Position numbers and translations under genes: made by a program. From Mycobacterium sp. OTB74 (GTDB lineage Bacteria; Actinomycetota; Actinomycetes; Mycobacteriales; Mycobacteriaceae): a DNA stretch of 64,000 nucleotides. Shown here piece after piece: positions 1 to 6,977 of this stretch. A model generated the notes under the pieces. The model had not been told where the DNA came from. It saw only the letters and a list, made by a program, of their open reading frames with translations, and ran no database searches. The stretch is from NCBI RefSeq assembly GCF_029892685.1, contig NZ_JARXVD010000009.1:148408-212407 (forward strand), given 5' to 3'. Position 1 is the stretch's first letter, and every line of letters starts with the position of its first letter.

Positions 1-256
1 TCACCCGGTCGCCGATGGCGAAACCCGTTGCACCGTCACCTAATGCGGTGACAACGCCGGCGAACTCGCTGCCCGGCACGAAAGGTGGCGGCACACTGAC
101 CTGGTACTGGCCGGCCACCAGCAGCACGTCCGGAAAGTTCACCGCCGCGACCGCCACCTGCACGCTGACCTGGCCGGGCTCCGGTGTGGGGGAGTCAAGC
201 TCGCAGACCTGCACCACTTCGGGCGGGCCGTACTTCTGACACACCGCTGCGCGCAC
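1..256 (-). CDS. NADPH:quinone oxidoreductase-like MDR protein (partial, N-terminal part)
   Basis: The N-terminal 85 or so residues of a medium-chain dehydrogenase/reductase of the quinone-oxidoreductase subgroup. The start is VRAAVCQKYGPPEVV, followed by a GroES-like segment with NFPDVLLVAGQY and PGSEFAGVV, typical of zinc-independent NADPH:quinone reductases. The nucleotide-binding half lies beyond the left edge of the window. The GTG start (254-256) lies two bases after the stop of the phosphotransferase gene, so this is the fourth gene of a leftward operon. It probably supplies a reductase or enoyl-reductase step in acyl-chain breakdown; the substrate is unknown. Confidence 0.8.
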   Translation of the reverse strand, partial: MRAAVCQKYGPPEVVQVCELDSPTPEPGQVSVQVAVAAVNFPDVLLVAGQYQVSVPPPFVPGSEFAGVVTALGDGATGFAIGDRV

Positions 257-258
257 GG

Positions 259-1296
259 CTAACCCCGGTAGTCGGTCGAGGCAGCCAGCTCAGCCGCAGA
301 CGCCATCAACTCGGGCACGATCGGACCGAATGCCTGCAGCTTGATGTCATCGCCGGCCCGCTGGAAGCCCTGCTCCAGCACGATGGCCAGCTTCCACTTG
401 GCCAGGATCAGGTAGTAGTCAAGGTCATCGACCTGACGCCCCGACACCGCGGAGTAGTGCGCCACCACCTGATCGCGGGTCGGCATGTAGCGCATGTCGA
501 CGTAGCCGGTATCGGAAGCCTCTGCGGCAGAAGGGTCCTCGGGCCAGCTCTGGACCATCCAGGCCAGGTCCAGCTTCGGGTCGCCGACGGTACCCATCTC
601 CCAATCGACCAGTGCCGCCAACTGCGCCGGACCGCCGTGCCGGTACATCACGTTGGCGAACTGGTAGTCGCCATGCATGAGGCCGGGAATGAAATCCATT
701 GGCGCGTGGTGGCGTAACCAATCGGTAGCCTCGTCCATACCCTCGATGTTGCGGCCCTTGATGCGGTCGAAGAAGCCGGTCCAACGCTGGACCTGGCGTT
801 CGTGGAAACCTTCCGGGCGACCCAGATCCTGCAGTCCCTTGGCCTGCCAGTCCACCTTGGACAGCAGCGCGATGCCCTCGGCCAGTTGATAACTCAGCCC
901 GGCGCGCAGCTCATGATCGGAATCGAACGGCTCGGGCCAGGTGCGGTGGTCCATCGGTGACCAGCCGTCTACGAAGCCCATGACATAAAACGGCCGCCCT
1001 AAAACCGAAGCATCCGAACAGACTCCGATGGCTTTGGTGTGCGGAACCTCGGTATCGTCGAGAGCCTCGATGATCCGCCATTCACGCAGGATGCCCTTGT
1101 CCCGGTCGGCCGGGGCGCCCGGGGGTGGGAGCCGGATCACACTGTGGTGCTCTCCGCGGGTGATCAAGTAGATGACGTTCTGGGTGCCGCCGGAGAGGAA
1201 CTTGGCTTCGGTCACTTCGCCTTTACCAGGCAGGCCGGCGCCGTCCATCCAGGCGGTGAGCCGGGTGAGGCTTTCGGCGGTCAGGGTCTCGCTCAC
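259..1296 (-). CDS. APH-type phosphotransferase (ACAD10/11-associated, FadE36-like)
   Basis: 345 aa protein of the aminoglycoside-phosphotransferase fold. The catalytic loop HGDYQFAN lies near residue 207 and the metal-binding DWE near residue 232. Mycobacterial homologues have been annotated as acyl-CoA dehydrogenase (FadE36), but the sequence is a kinase. Its start overlaps the end of the acyl-CoA dehydrogenase gene by 4 bp (ATGA). That pairing matches the kinase plus dehydrogenase domains fused in eukaryotic ACAD10/11, where 4-hydroxyacyl-CoA is phosphorylated and then dephosphorylated by elimination. By inference this pair channels 4-hydroxy acids into beta-oxidation. Confidence 0.85.
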   Translation of the reverse strand: MSETLTAESLTRLTAWMDGAGLPGKGEVTEAKFLSGGTQNVIYLITRGEHHSVIRLPPPGAPADRDKGILREWRIIEALDDTEVPHTKAIGVCSDASVLGRPFYVMGFVDGWSPMDHRTWPEPFDSDHELRAGLSYQLAEGIALLSKVDWQAKGLQDLGRPEGFHERQVQRWTGFFDRIKGRNIEGMDEATDWLRHHAPMDFIPGLMHGDYQFANVMYRHGGPAQLAALVDWEMGTVGDPKLDLAWMVQSWPEDPSAAEASDTGYVDMRYMPTRDQVVAHYSAVSGRQVDDLDYYLILAKWKLAIVLEQGFQRAGDDIKLQAFGPIVPELMASAAELAASTDYRG

Positions 1297-2621
1297 AGGT
1301 TTCCTACCTCAAGTTCGCTGCCGGCTGAGCCGGCGATCAGGCCGAGGTATTCGGCGTACTTTGCTTGCGCCGCTTCGCGTTTGCCGGGCAGCCATTCGGT
1401 GGGCCACTGCCCTTCGGTGCCGTGGTAGTCACGCAGCACCTGCTTGGCCACAGTGGTCTTGTGCACCTCGGTGGGTCCGTCGGCCAGCCCCATGACGGCG
1501 GCGCCGGTGACCATACCTAGCAGCGGCAGTTCGTTGGTGACACCCAGGGCACCGTGCACTTGCATTGCCCGCCAGGCGATATCGTGCAACACCGTCGGCA
1601 TGACGACCTTGACCGCGGCGATGTCCTTGCGGACCTTCTTGTAGTCGTTGTACTTGTCGATCTTCCAGGCGGTGTGCAGCACGAACAGCCGGAACTGCTG
1701 CAGCTGTGCCCAGGAATCGGCAATGTAGCCCTGGATGGCCTGCTTGTCGGCCAGCAGACTGCCCGCGGTGTGCCGCGACAGTGCCCGCTCGCACATCATG
1801 TCGAGGGCCTTCTGCGCCAGCCCGATGGTGCGCATGGCGTGGTGAATGCGGCCGCCGCCCAGTCGGGTCTGTGCGATGACGAAAGCCTGGCCTTCGCCGC
1901 CGAGCAATGCCGAGCTCGGTACCCGCACATTGTCGTAGTGGATCAGCGCGTGCGAACCGTGCCCGTCGGACTCGCCATACAGCGCCGAATTGCGCACGAT
2001 GTTCACCCCGGGGGTGTCGGTCGGCACCATGAACATCGACATGCCTTGGTAGGCACTGACTTCCGGGTTGGTCACCACCATGACGATCAGGAACGACGCG
2101 GTGGAAGCGTTGGAGGAGAAGAACTTGTAGCCGTTGATCACCCAGTCGTCACCGTCGCGCACTGCGGAGGTTGTGAACTGGGTCGGGTCGGCACCGCCCT
2201 GAGGCTCGGTCATGGAGTAGCAGGAGAAAACCTCACCGTCGAGCAGCGGGCGTAGGTACTGCTCCTTCTGCTCCGCGGTGCCGTAGTGCGCGATGATCTC
2301 GGCGTTACCGGTGTCGGGTGCCTGGCAGCCGAAGACGATCGGTGCCCACTGGCAGCGGCCCAGAATCTCGTTGAGCAGCGCCAACTTCAGCTGGCCGTGG
2401 CCCTGTCCGCCGAGTTCGGGGCCAAGATGGGTGGCCCACAAGCCTTTTGCGCGCACTCGATCCTTGAGCGGGTCGATCACCTTGCGGCGTGTCTCATCGA
2501 GTGGGGTGAACTGCAGGTGCGGCCAGATCAGGTCGAGCGGCTCGACCTCGTCGCGCACGAACGCGTCAGCCCAGTCCAGAAGTTCCTGAAATTCTGGGTC
2601 GGTTTCGAAATCCCAAGCCAT
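1293..2621 (-). CDS. Acyl-CoA dehydrogenase (ACAD11-like FadE)
   Basis: 442 aa flavoprotein with the full acyl-CoA dehydrogenase architecture: helical N-terminal domain, beta domain with YSMTEPQGGADPTQF, and a C-terminal helical domain. The segment LADGPTEVHKTTVAK near the C-terminus is the form seen in the ACAD10/11 subfamily. It is translationally coupled to the downstream phosphotransferase (4-bp overlap) and lies 10 bp after the TetR gene. Expected role: FAD-dependent oxidation, or elimination on a phosphorylated 4-hydroxyacyl-CoA, in the cytoplasm. Chain length is not predictable. Confidence 0.9.
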   Translation of the reverse strand: MAWDFETDPEFQELLDWADAFVRDEVEPLDLIWPHLQFTPLDETRRKVIDPLKDRVRAKGLWATHLGPELGGQGHGQLKLALLNEILGRCQWAPIVFGCQAPDTGNAEIIAHYGTAEQKEQYLRPLLDGEVFSCYSMTEPQGGADPTQFTTSAVRDGDDWVINGYKFFSSNASTASFLIVMVVTNPEVSAYQGMSMFMVPTDTPGVNIVRNSALYGESDGHGSHALIHYDNVRVPSSALLGGEGQAFVIAQTRLGGGRIHHAMRTIGLAQKALDMMCERALSRHTAGSLLADKQAIQGYIADSWAQLQQFRLFVLHTAWKIDKYNDYKKVRKDIAAVKVVMPTVLHDIAWRAMQVHGALGVTNELPLLGMVTGAAVMGLADGPTEVHKTTVAKQVLRDYHGTEGQWPTEWLPGKREAAQAKYAEYLGLIAGSAGSELEVGNL

Positions 2622-2631
2622 GCGGCCTCCT

Positions 2632-3396
2632 TCAGTTGGGGTTGGTCTGGATACCGGTGATCAGGGTGGCGATGTCGGCGCTGACCACGTCGGCGAATGA
2701 TCTGGCGCCGAATGAGCCGGCAGCCCAGTGCCGAGCGCCCTCGCTGACGAAAGTCATCGCCAGATATGTCAGGTGGTTGACATCGACGGAGGCCGGTAGC
2801 TTGCCGTCGTCGCGGGCGCGGGTGAACAGCTCGGTGAACATGCCACCGTCGAGGTCGGCAGGAGCGCCGTCTGTATCGGATTTGCCGGCTCGGCCGGCTG
2901 TGTCGGATTTGCCGGCTCGGCCGGCTGTGTCGGATTTGCCGGCTCGGCCGTCTGTGTCGGATGTGCCGGCTCGGCCGGCGGCGAGGATGCGGTGCTCGTG
3001 GCGGTAGCCCTCAAGGATGGTCTCGATGACCAGTTCGCGTGGGTTGCGGGTCATGGATTTCTCCATGCTGTGCAGTGCCGCGGTGATTACGTCTGCGATG
3101 TCGTAGTCGGGCCCGGCCAGCTGGTTGGCGATGGCGCGCTGGGCCGAGCGGGTCGACATGATGCCGACCTCGAACAGCACGTCCTCTTTGCGCGGGAAGT
3201 AGAAGTAGAACAGCGCTTTGGAAACGCCGGCAGCGCGGCAGATGTCGGCGACGGTGGTGTTGGCGTAGCCGTTGGTGCGCCACAGTGCCATCGCGGCCTG
3301 TACCAGCATCCGCTTGGTTTCCTTTGAGCGGGTCTGGCTCAGCGATGCCCGACGCTGACCACGGTCAGCGGTCATAGCGGCATCGTTGCTTTGCAT
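2632..3396 (-). CDS. TetR-family regulator with internal 9-residue repeats
   Basis: 254 aa. The N-terminal TetR DNA-binding domain (residues about 18-75) has the recognition region VADICRAAGVSKALFYFYF. The ligand domain is interrupted around residues 140-178 by four near-identical nonapeptides of the type GRAGKSDTA, encoded by a 27-bp tandem repeat. This makes the protein longer than a usual TetR (about 190-220 aa). It is the first gene of the leftward operon with the FadE, phosphotransferase and oxidoreductase, and probably represses that operon and itself through the palindrome at 3425-3438. The repeat probably forms a flexible surface loop, since the frame is kept. Confidence 0.9.
   Translation of the reverse strand: MQSNDAAMTADRGQRRASLSQTRSKETKRMLVQAAMALWRTNGYANTTVADICRAAGVSKALFYFYFPRKEDVLFEVGIMSTRSAQRAIANQLAGPDYDIADVITAALHSMEKSMTRNPRELVIETILEGYRHEHRILAAGRAGTSDTDGRAGKSDTAGRAGKSDTAGRAGKSDTDGAPADLDGGMFTELFTRARDDGKLPASVDVNHLTYLAMTFVSEGARHWAAGSFGARSFADVVSADIATLITGIQTNPN
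2872..2979. repeat. 27-bp minisatellite, four tandem copies, inside TetR gene
   Basis: Four contiguous 27-bp units (2872-2898, 2899-2925, 2926-2952, 2953-2979) with only one or two differences each. The unit length is a multiple of three, so each copy adds nine residues (GRAGKSDTx) without breaking the reading frame. It lies within the ligand-binding half of the TetR coding sequence. Copy number is likely to vary between strains. Confidence 0.95.
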
Positions 3397-3424
3397 AGTC
3401 GCACCGTATCGCGATTTTTAGAAT

Positions 3425-3438
3425 TTGACCAGGGTCAA
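3425..3438. promoter_or_regulatory. Palindromic operator TTGACC-N2-GGTCAA
   Basis: Perfect 6-bp inverted repeat with a 2-bp centre, 29 bp upstream of the TetR start at 3396. It lies between the leftward TetR-fadE operon and the rightward P450 operon. The size and position fit an autoregulatory TetR operator; the assignment is inferred. Confidence 0.6.
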
Positions 3439-3529
3439 CTATTCGCCCGGTGTCAACGGGTTCGGTGGACCCGGAGGCCGGGGGCGTTGACGAGGACCCA
3501 GCGGCTGTGAAAATCTGATGTTCAATAGT

Positions 3530-3566
3530 GAGAGTCGTGTTCTCCTATTGCGAGATCGCTGAAACG
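3530..3566. promoter_or_regulatory. Operator of shared GAGAAT-N3-ATTCTC type, upstream of P450 operon
   Basis: GAGAGT CGT GTTCTC at 3530-3544, 31 bp upstream of the P450 start codon, matches the 15-bp motif found at five other intergenic regions of this window. A second, degenerate copy (GAGATC GCT GAAACG, 3552-3566) is centred exactly 22 bp downstream. It probably represses the P450-ferredoxin-DUF1330 operon. Confidence 0.65.
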
Positions 3567-3574
3567 GAGCGCAG

Positions 3575-4858
3575 ATGGCGGACAGCCTGACCGACATGGA
3601 TTTCTTCCGGGACGACCGGCTGGTTGCCGATCCGTACCCGTACTTCGAGGCGCTGCGCAGCAAGTGCCCGGTGTCTCCGGAGAACCACCACGGCGTCACC
3701 ATGGTCAGCGGCTGGGACGAGGCCGTGGCCATCTACAACGATGCCGACACCTTCTCCTCGGTCACCTCGGTGACCGGCCCGTTCCCCGGCTTCCCGGTGC
3801 CGCTGGAGGGCAAGAGCAAGGACGAGATCAACGAGCTGATCGAAAAGCACCGTCCCGAAGTGCCTTTCAGCGACCAGCTGCCCACGCTGGACCCGCCGAC
3901 CCACACCAACCACCGTGCCCTGCTGATGCGGCTGATCACGCCCAAGCGCCTCAAGGAAAACGAGGACGCGATGTGGAAGCTGGCCGACGAGGTGCTCGAC
4001 ACCTTCCTGGAGACGGGTGAGGGGGAGTTCATCAAGGGCTTCGCCAGCCCGTTCACCCTGCTGGTGATCGCCGACCTGCTCGGCATCCCCGGGGAGGATC
4101 GGGACAGCTTCATCAACGGCATCAGCCACAACGCCGGCGGTGGCGTGGGTGGTACCGGCGAAGAGGCACTGGCACACAGCCCGTTGGAATTCCTCTATGA
4201 CCTGTTCGCCTCGTACGTTCAGGACCGGCGCGATCACCCCCGTGACGACGTGATGACCGGGATGGCCCAGGCCACCTTCCCCGATGGTTCCACTCCGGAC
4301 GTCGGGGACGTTGCGCGCGTTGCCACCAACGTGTTTTCGGCCGGTCAGGAGACCACGGTCCGACTGCTCGGCACGGCGCTGAAGGTGATCGGTGAGCATC
4401 CCGAGATTCAGCAGCGGCTGCGCGAAGACCGCAGCCTGATCCCGAACTTCATCGAAGAGTGCCTGCGCATCGAGAGCCCGGTGAAGGGCGACTTCCGGCT
4501 GTCCCGTTGCCCGGTGACCGTCGGTGAGACCGAGCTGAGCGAAGGCACCACGGTGATGGTGCTCAACGGCGCCGCCAACCGCGACCCGCGCCGCTTCGAG
4601 GATCCCGATACCTTCGATCCCGCCCGCAAGAACGCCCGTCAGCACCTGGCCTTCGGCCGGGGTATCCACAGCTGCCCGGGTGCGCCGCTGGCCCGCGCCG
4701 AGACCAAGGTCGCCCTGGAGCGGCTGCTGGACCGCACCACCGATATCCGGATCTCTGAAGCCAAGCATGGCTCCCCGGACAATCGGAACTACCGATACAT
4801 CCCGACGTTCATCCTGCGCGGCCTGATCGACCTGCATCTCGAGTTCGACAGGGCGTGA
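3575..4858 (+). CDS. Cytochrome P450
   Basis: 427 aa soluble bacterial P450. The I-helix oxygen-activation motif AGQETT is near residue 256, the ExxR motif ECLR near residue 295, and the heme-binding loop FGRGIHSCPG has the thiolate ligand at about Cys367. The start ATG follows the operator at 3530 by 30 bp. The next gene, a ferredoxin, begins 4 bp after the stop, so the two are probably co-expressed as a monooxygenase and electron donor. It is a close paralogue of the P450 at 55545-56822 (shared DPxPYFxxLRSKCPV and LLxRLxTPxRLKENED). The substrate is unknown; the context suggests hydroxylation of an imported lipid or terpenoid. Confidence 0.95.
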   Translation: MADSLTDMDFFRDDRLVADPYPYFEALRSKCPVSPENHHGVTMVSGWDEAVAIYNDADTFSSVTSVTGPFPGFPVPLEGKSKDEINELIEKHRPEVPFSDQLPTLDPPTHTNHRALLMRLITPKRLKENEDAMWKLADEVLDTFLETGEGEFIKGFASPFTLLVIADLLGIPGEDRDSFINGISHNAGGGVGGTGEEALAHSPLEFLYDLFASYVQDRRDHPRDDVMTGMAQATFPDGSTPDVGDVARVATNVFSAGQETTVRLLGTALKVIGEHPEIQQRLREDRSLIPNFIEECLRIESPVKGDFRLSRCPVTVGETELSEGTTVMVLNGAANRDPRRFEDPDTFDPARKNARQHLAFGRGIHSCPGAPLARAETKVALERLLDRTTDIRISEAKHGSPDNRNYRYIPTFILRGLIDLHLEFDRA

Positions 4859-4862
4859 GGTC

Positions 4863-5057
4863 ATGAAAGCTGTTGTTGACGAGGACCGTTGCCGCGGCCA
4901 TGGCATGTGCCTGACGATCTGCCCCGAGGTGTTCACCATCGGCGACGGTGGCTACGCCGAGGTTCTGGTCGACGAGGTACCTGCCGAACATGTTGCGGCA
5001 GTGGCCGAAGCCGTCAGTTGTTGTCCCGAGCAAGCCATCAGCACCGAAGGAGAATAG
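4863..5057 (+). CDS. 3Fe-4S-type ferredoxin
   Basis: 64 aa ferredoxin of the P450-partner type. The cluster motif is C-x5-C followed by x3-C-P (CRGHGMCLTICP) and a C-terminal C-P (SCCPEQA). The position that holds a fourth ligand in 4Fe-4S proteins is His, so a 3Fe-4S cluster is expected. It lies 4 bp after the P450 and 2 bp before the DUF1330 gene. Role: one-electron transfer to the neighbouring P450. Confidence 0.93.
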   Translation: MKAVVDEDRCRGHGMCLTICPEVFTIGDGGYAEVLVDEVPAEHVAAVAEAVSCCPEQAISTEGE

Positions 5058-5059
5058 AA

Positions 5060-5344
5060 GTGGCCAAAGGCTACATCGTCATCACCGAGACCATCACCGA
5101 TCCTGAGGGGATGAAGGAATACGGCAAGCTGGCCAGCCAGGCCATGGGCGGCGCCACCGTGCTGTCGGTGGATCAGACGCCGACGGTGCTCGAAGGTTCC
5201 TGGGAGTGCACCCAGACCGTACTGCTGGAGTTCGAATCTGTTCAGGCAGCCAAGGATTGGTACTACTCGGACGCCTATCAGGCTGCGGCCAAGTTGCGTC
5301 AGGCCGCCGCTGACTGCAACGGGGTCATCCTGTCGGGGTTCTGA
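5060..5344 (+). CDS. DUF1330-family protein
   Basis: 94 aa small cytoplasmic protein of the dimeric alpha-beta barrel DUF1330 family. It contains the typical TVLEGSWE and LLEFESVQAAKDWYYSDAYQ segments. The GTG start at 5060 was chosen because AGGAG lies 8 bp upstream and it follows the ferredoxin stop by 2 bp. Third gene of the P450 operon. The function of DUF1330 proteins is not established; some sit in catabolic operons. Confidence 0.85.
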   Translation: MAKGYIVITETITDPEGMKEYGKLASQAMGGATVLSVDQTPTVLEGSWECTQTVLLEFESVQAAKDWYYSDAYQAAAKLRQAAADCNGVILSGF

Positions 5345-5375
5345 TCCAATTCGCGGGGCGGACGTACAGCGCCGG

Positions 5376-5909
5376 TCAGCCTCGCATGGCACCGTGCGGT
5401 TTCTGCGGCACCATGCGGTCATAGACCGACCAGACGATCGCTTCGTGCTCGGTCGCGTCGATCCGTCCAGCTGCGAGCGCTCGGTCTGCCATCACGAGTT
5501 TGGTGGCCAGGCAACGTATTTCGGTGAGTTGCCGCTCGCCGATCGGGTCCTCGACACCTGGCATCTGGAATACGGTGAGGACTCGGACCCGGCCACGATT
5601 GGCGCCGGCCAACGCTGCGACGGCGGCTATGGCCGCCAGGCATGTCCCGGTGGCCATAGCCACCGCCATGCCAGGTGAGGTGCCGGGCGCCAGCGGTAGT
5701 TGGATGAGCAGCCAGCCGGTGATACCCCACAGGGGCCACAATCGGTACAGCCGCAGCAGCACCCGCTCGTCACGCGAGATACCCGGCGCATACACCACGA
5801 GCGTGTAGCGGGTGACCCCGTACCGGGTAAGGCAGGTGCTCATCGACCCCCAACTGGGTCCGCGGTCGAGCAGCTGCAACCACCTCGGCGAGGAATCGGT
5901 ATCGCCCAT
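5376..5909 (-). CDS. Hypothetical membrane protein
   Basis: 177 aa protein not assigned to a function. Two hydrophobic helices are visible around residues 57-72 (LWPLWGITGWLLIQL) and 81-100 (MAVAMATGTCLAAIAAVAAL). They are followed by a polar C-terminal domain that may be cytoplasmic. It is a single leftward gene, convergent with the P450 operon and divergent from the SDR at 6032. Codon bias at third positions is normal for this genome, supporting a real gene. Confidence 0.65.
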   Translation of the reverse strand: MGDTDSSPRWLQLLDRGPSWGSMSTCLTRYGVTRYTLVVYAPGISRDERVLLRLYRLWPLWGITGWLLIQLPLAPGTSPGMAVAMATGTCLAAIAAVAALAGANRGRVRVLTVFQMPGVEDPIGERQLTEIRCLATKLVMADRALAAGRIDATEHEAIVWSVYDRMVPQKPHGAMRG

Positions 5910-6031
5910 ACATTCAGGTCTACTACGGTGTGGGCGTCGTGCCGAGGTTCCATACGACTTCTATACGGCCGGCGGTCTGATGTTGATGGTAGTGGCATTG
6001 CTAACACCTGCCGTGAATCCGAAGGGGCCCA

Positions 6032-6811
6032 ATGAGTTTGCATTTTGATCTGTCGTCACGACGGGTGCTGATCACCGGCGCCGGACAGGGTGTCGGTAGG
6101 GGGCTGGCGCTGGCGTTCGCTGCCGCGGGCGCAGAGGTTCTGGTCAACGATCTACGGTCGGAACGCGCGACTGAGGTCGTCCAGGAGATCCAGACCGGCG
6201 GCGGTCGCGCGCAACCGCTGGCCTTCGACGTCACCGAGTACCACGCGGTCACTGCGGCGATCTCCGGCGTCGGCGCCGTCGACATCCTCGTCAACAACGC
6301 CGGCAATGCGGGTGCCGAAGGCTTTTCCACCAGGACTCCGTTCGCGCAGACCTCGCCCGCCGACTGGGCGCCGTTCCTTCAGGTGAACCTCTACGGCGTC
6401 CTGAATTGCACACGTGCGGTGCTACCGGCGATGGTCGACCAGAAATGGGGCCGCCTCGTGACGATCGTCTCGGACGCCGGCCGGACGGGCGACGCCAACG
6501 GCGCCGTCTACGGAGCGGCGAAAGCCGGTGCCGCGGGCTTGATGCGCTCGATTGCGCTCGAGGTGGGGCGCTACGGGATCACCGCCAACAATATTGCGCT
6601 CGGGACCATGCGGACCCCACTGACAGAGCCGCTGTGGGCGCAGATGGCCGATTCGCCGCAGGCCAAGGCGATCCTGCAGCCTTACGCGATCCGCAGGCCG
6701 GGGCTTCCGGAGGATGTCACTCACCTTGCTGTGCTGCTGGCCAGCGATGCGGGGTCCTGGATCACGGGGCAGACTATCCCCATCAACGGTGGTTACTCGT
6801 TCGCCCTTTAG
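6032..6811 (+). CDS. Short-chain dehydrogenase/reductase
   Basis: 259 aa classical SDR. The nucleotide motif TGAGQGVG is near residue 15, NNAGN near 89, and the catalytic Ser with YGAAK (Tyr-x3-Lys) near 163; the C-terminus has the usual ITGQTIPINGGY. It oxidises or reduces an alcohol/ketone with NAD(P)(H) in the cytoplasm. It stands alone between a divergent membrane protein and the MmpL gene 166 bp downstream. The substrate is not predictable. Confidence 0.9.
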   Translation: MSLHFDLSSRRVLITGAGQGVGRGLALAFAAAGAEVLVNDLRSERATEVVQEIQTGGGRAQPLAFDVTEYHAVTAAISGVGAVDILVNNAGNAGAEGFSTRTPFAQTSPADWAPFLQVNLYGVLNCTRAVLPAMVDQKWGRLVTIVSDAGRTGDANGAVYGAAKAGAAGLMRSIALEVGRYGITANNIALGTMRTPLTEPLWAQMADSPQAKAILQPYAIRRPGLPEDVTHLAVLLASDAGSWITGQTIPINGGYSFAL

Positions 6812-6977
6812 GAACGATTGCCCCGTCCGCTGTGATTGCGTGCGATAATCGCACCATTTGTGATGCGGATTACCCAAAAGTTTGACCAGCTAGGTATATT
6901 ACGCATGAAAGTACATATGTAATGCCGACGAGCTCGCTCTCCATTGGCATGTCGGGCTTGATCGGAGGGTGCCGTCG

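Noticed and set aside
2872..2979. Possible CRISPR array
   Set aside because: The 27-bp units are contiguous with no spacers, in frame within a TetR gene.
3545..4939. Long antisense frame opposite the first P450
   Set aside because: Its translation has no domain and the sense P450 has all P450 motifs.
6812..6977. Missing mmpS gene before mmpL
   Set aside because: No reading frame of suitable size or composition lies in this gap; the MmpS-like protein at 54398 is too far to be called its partner.
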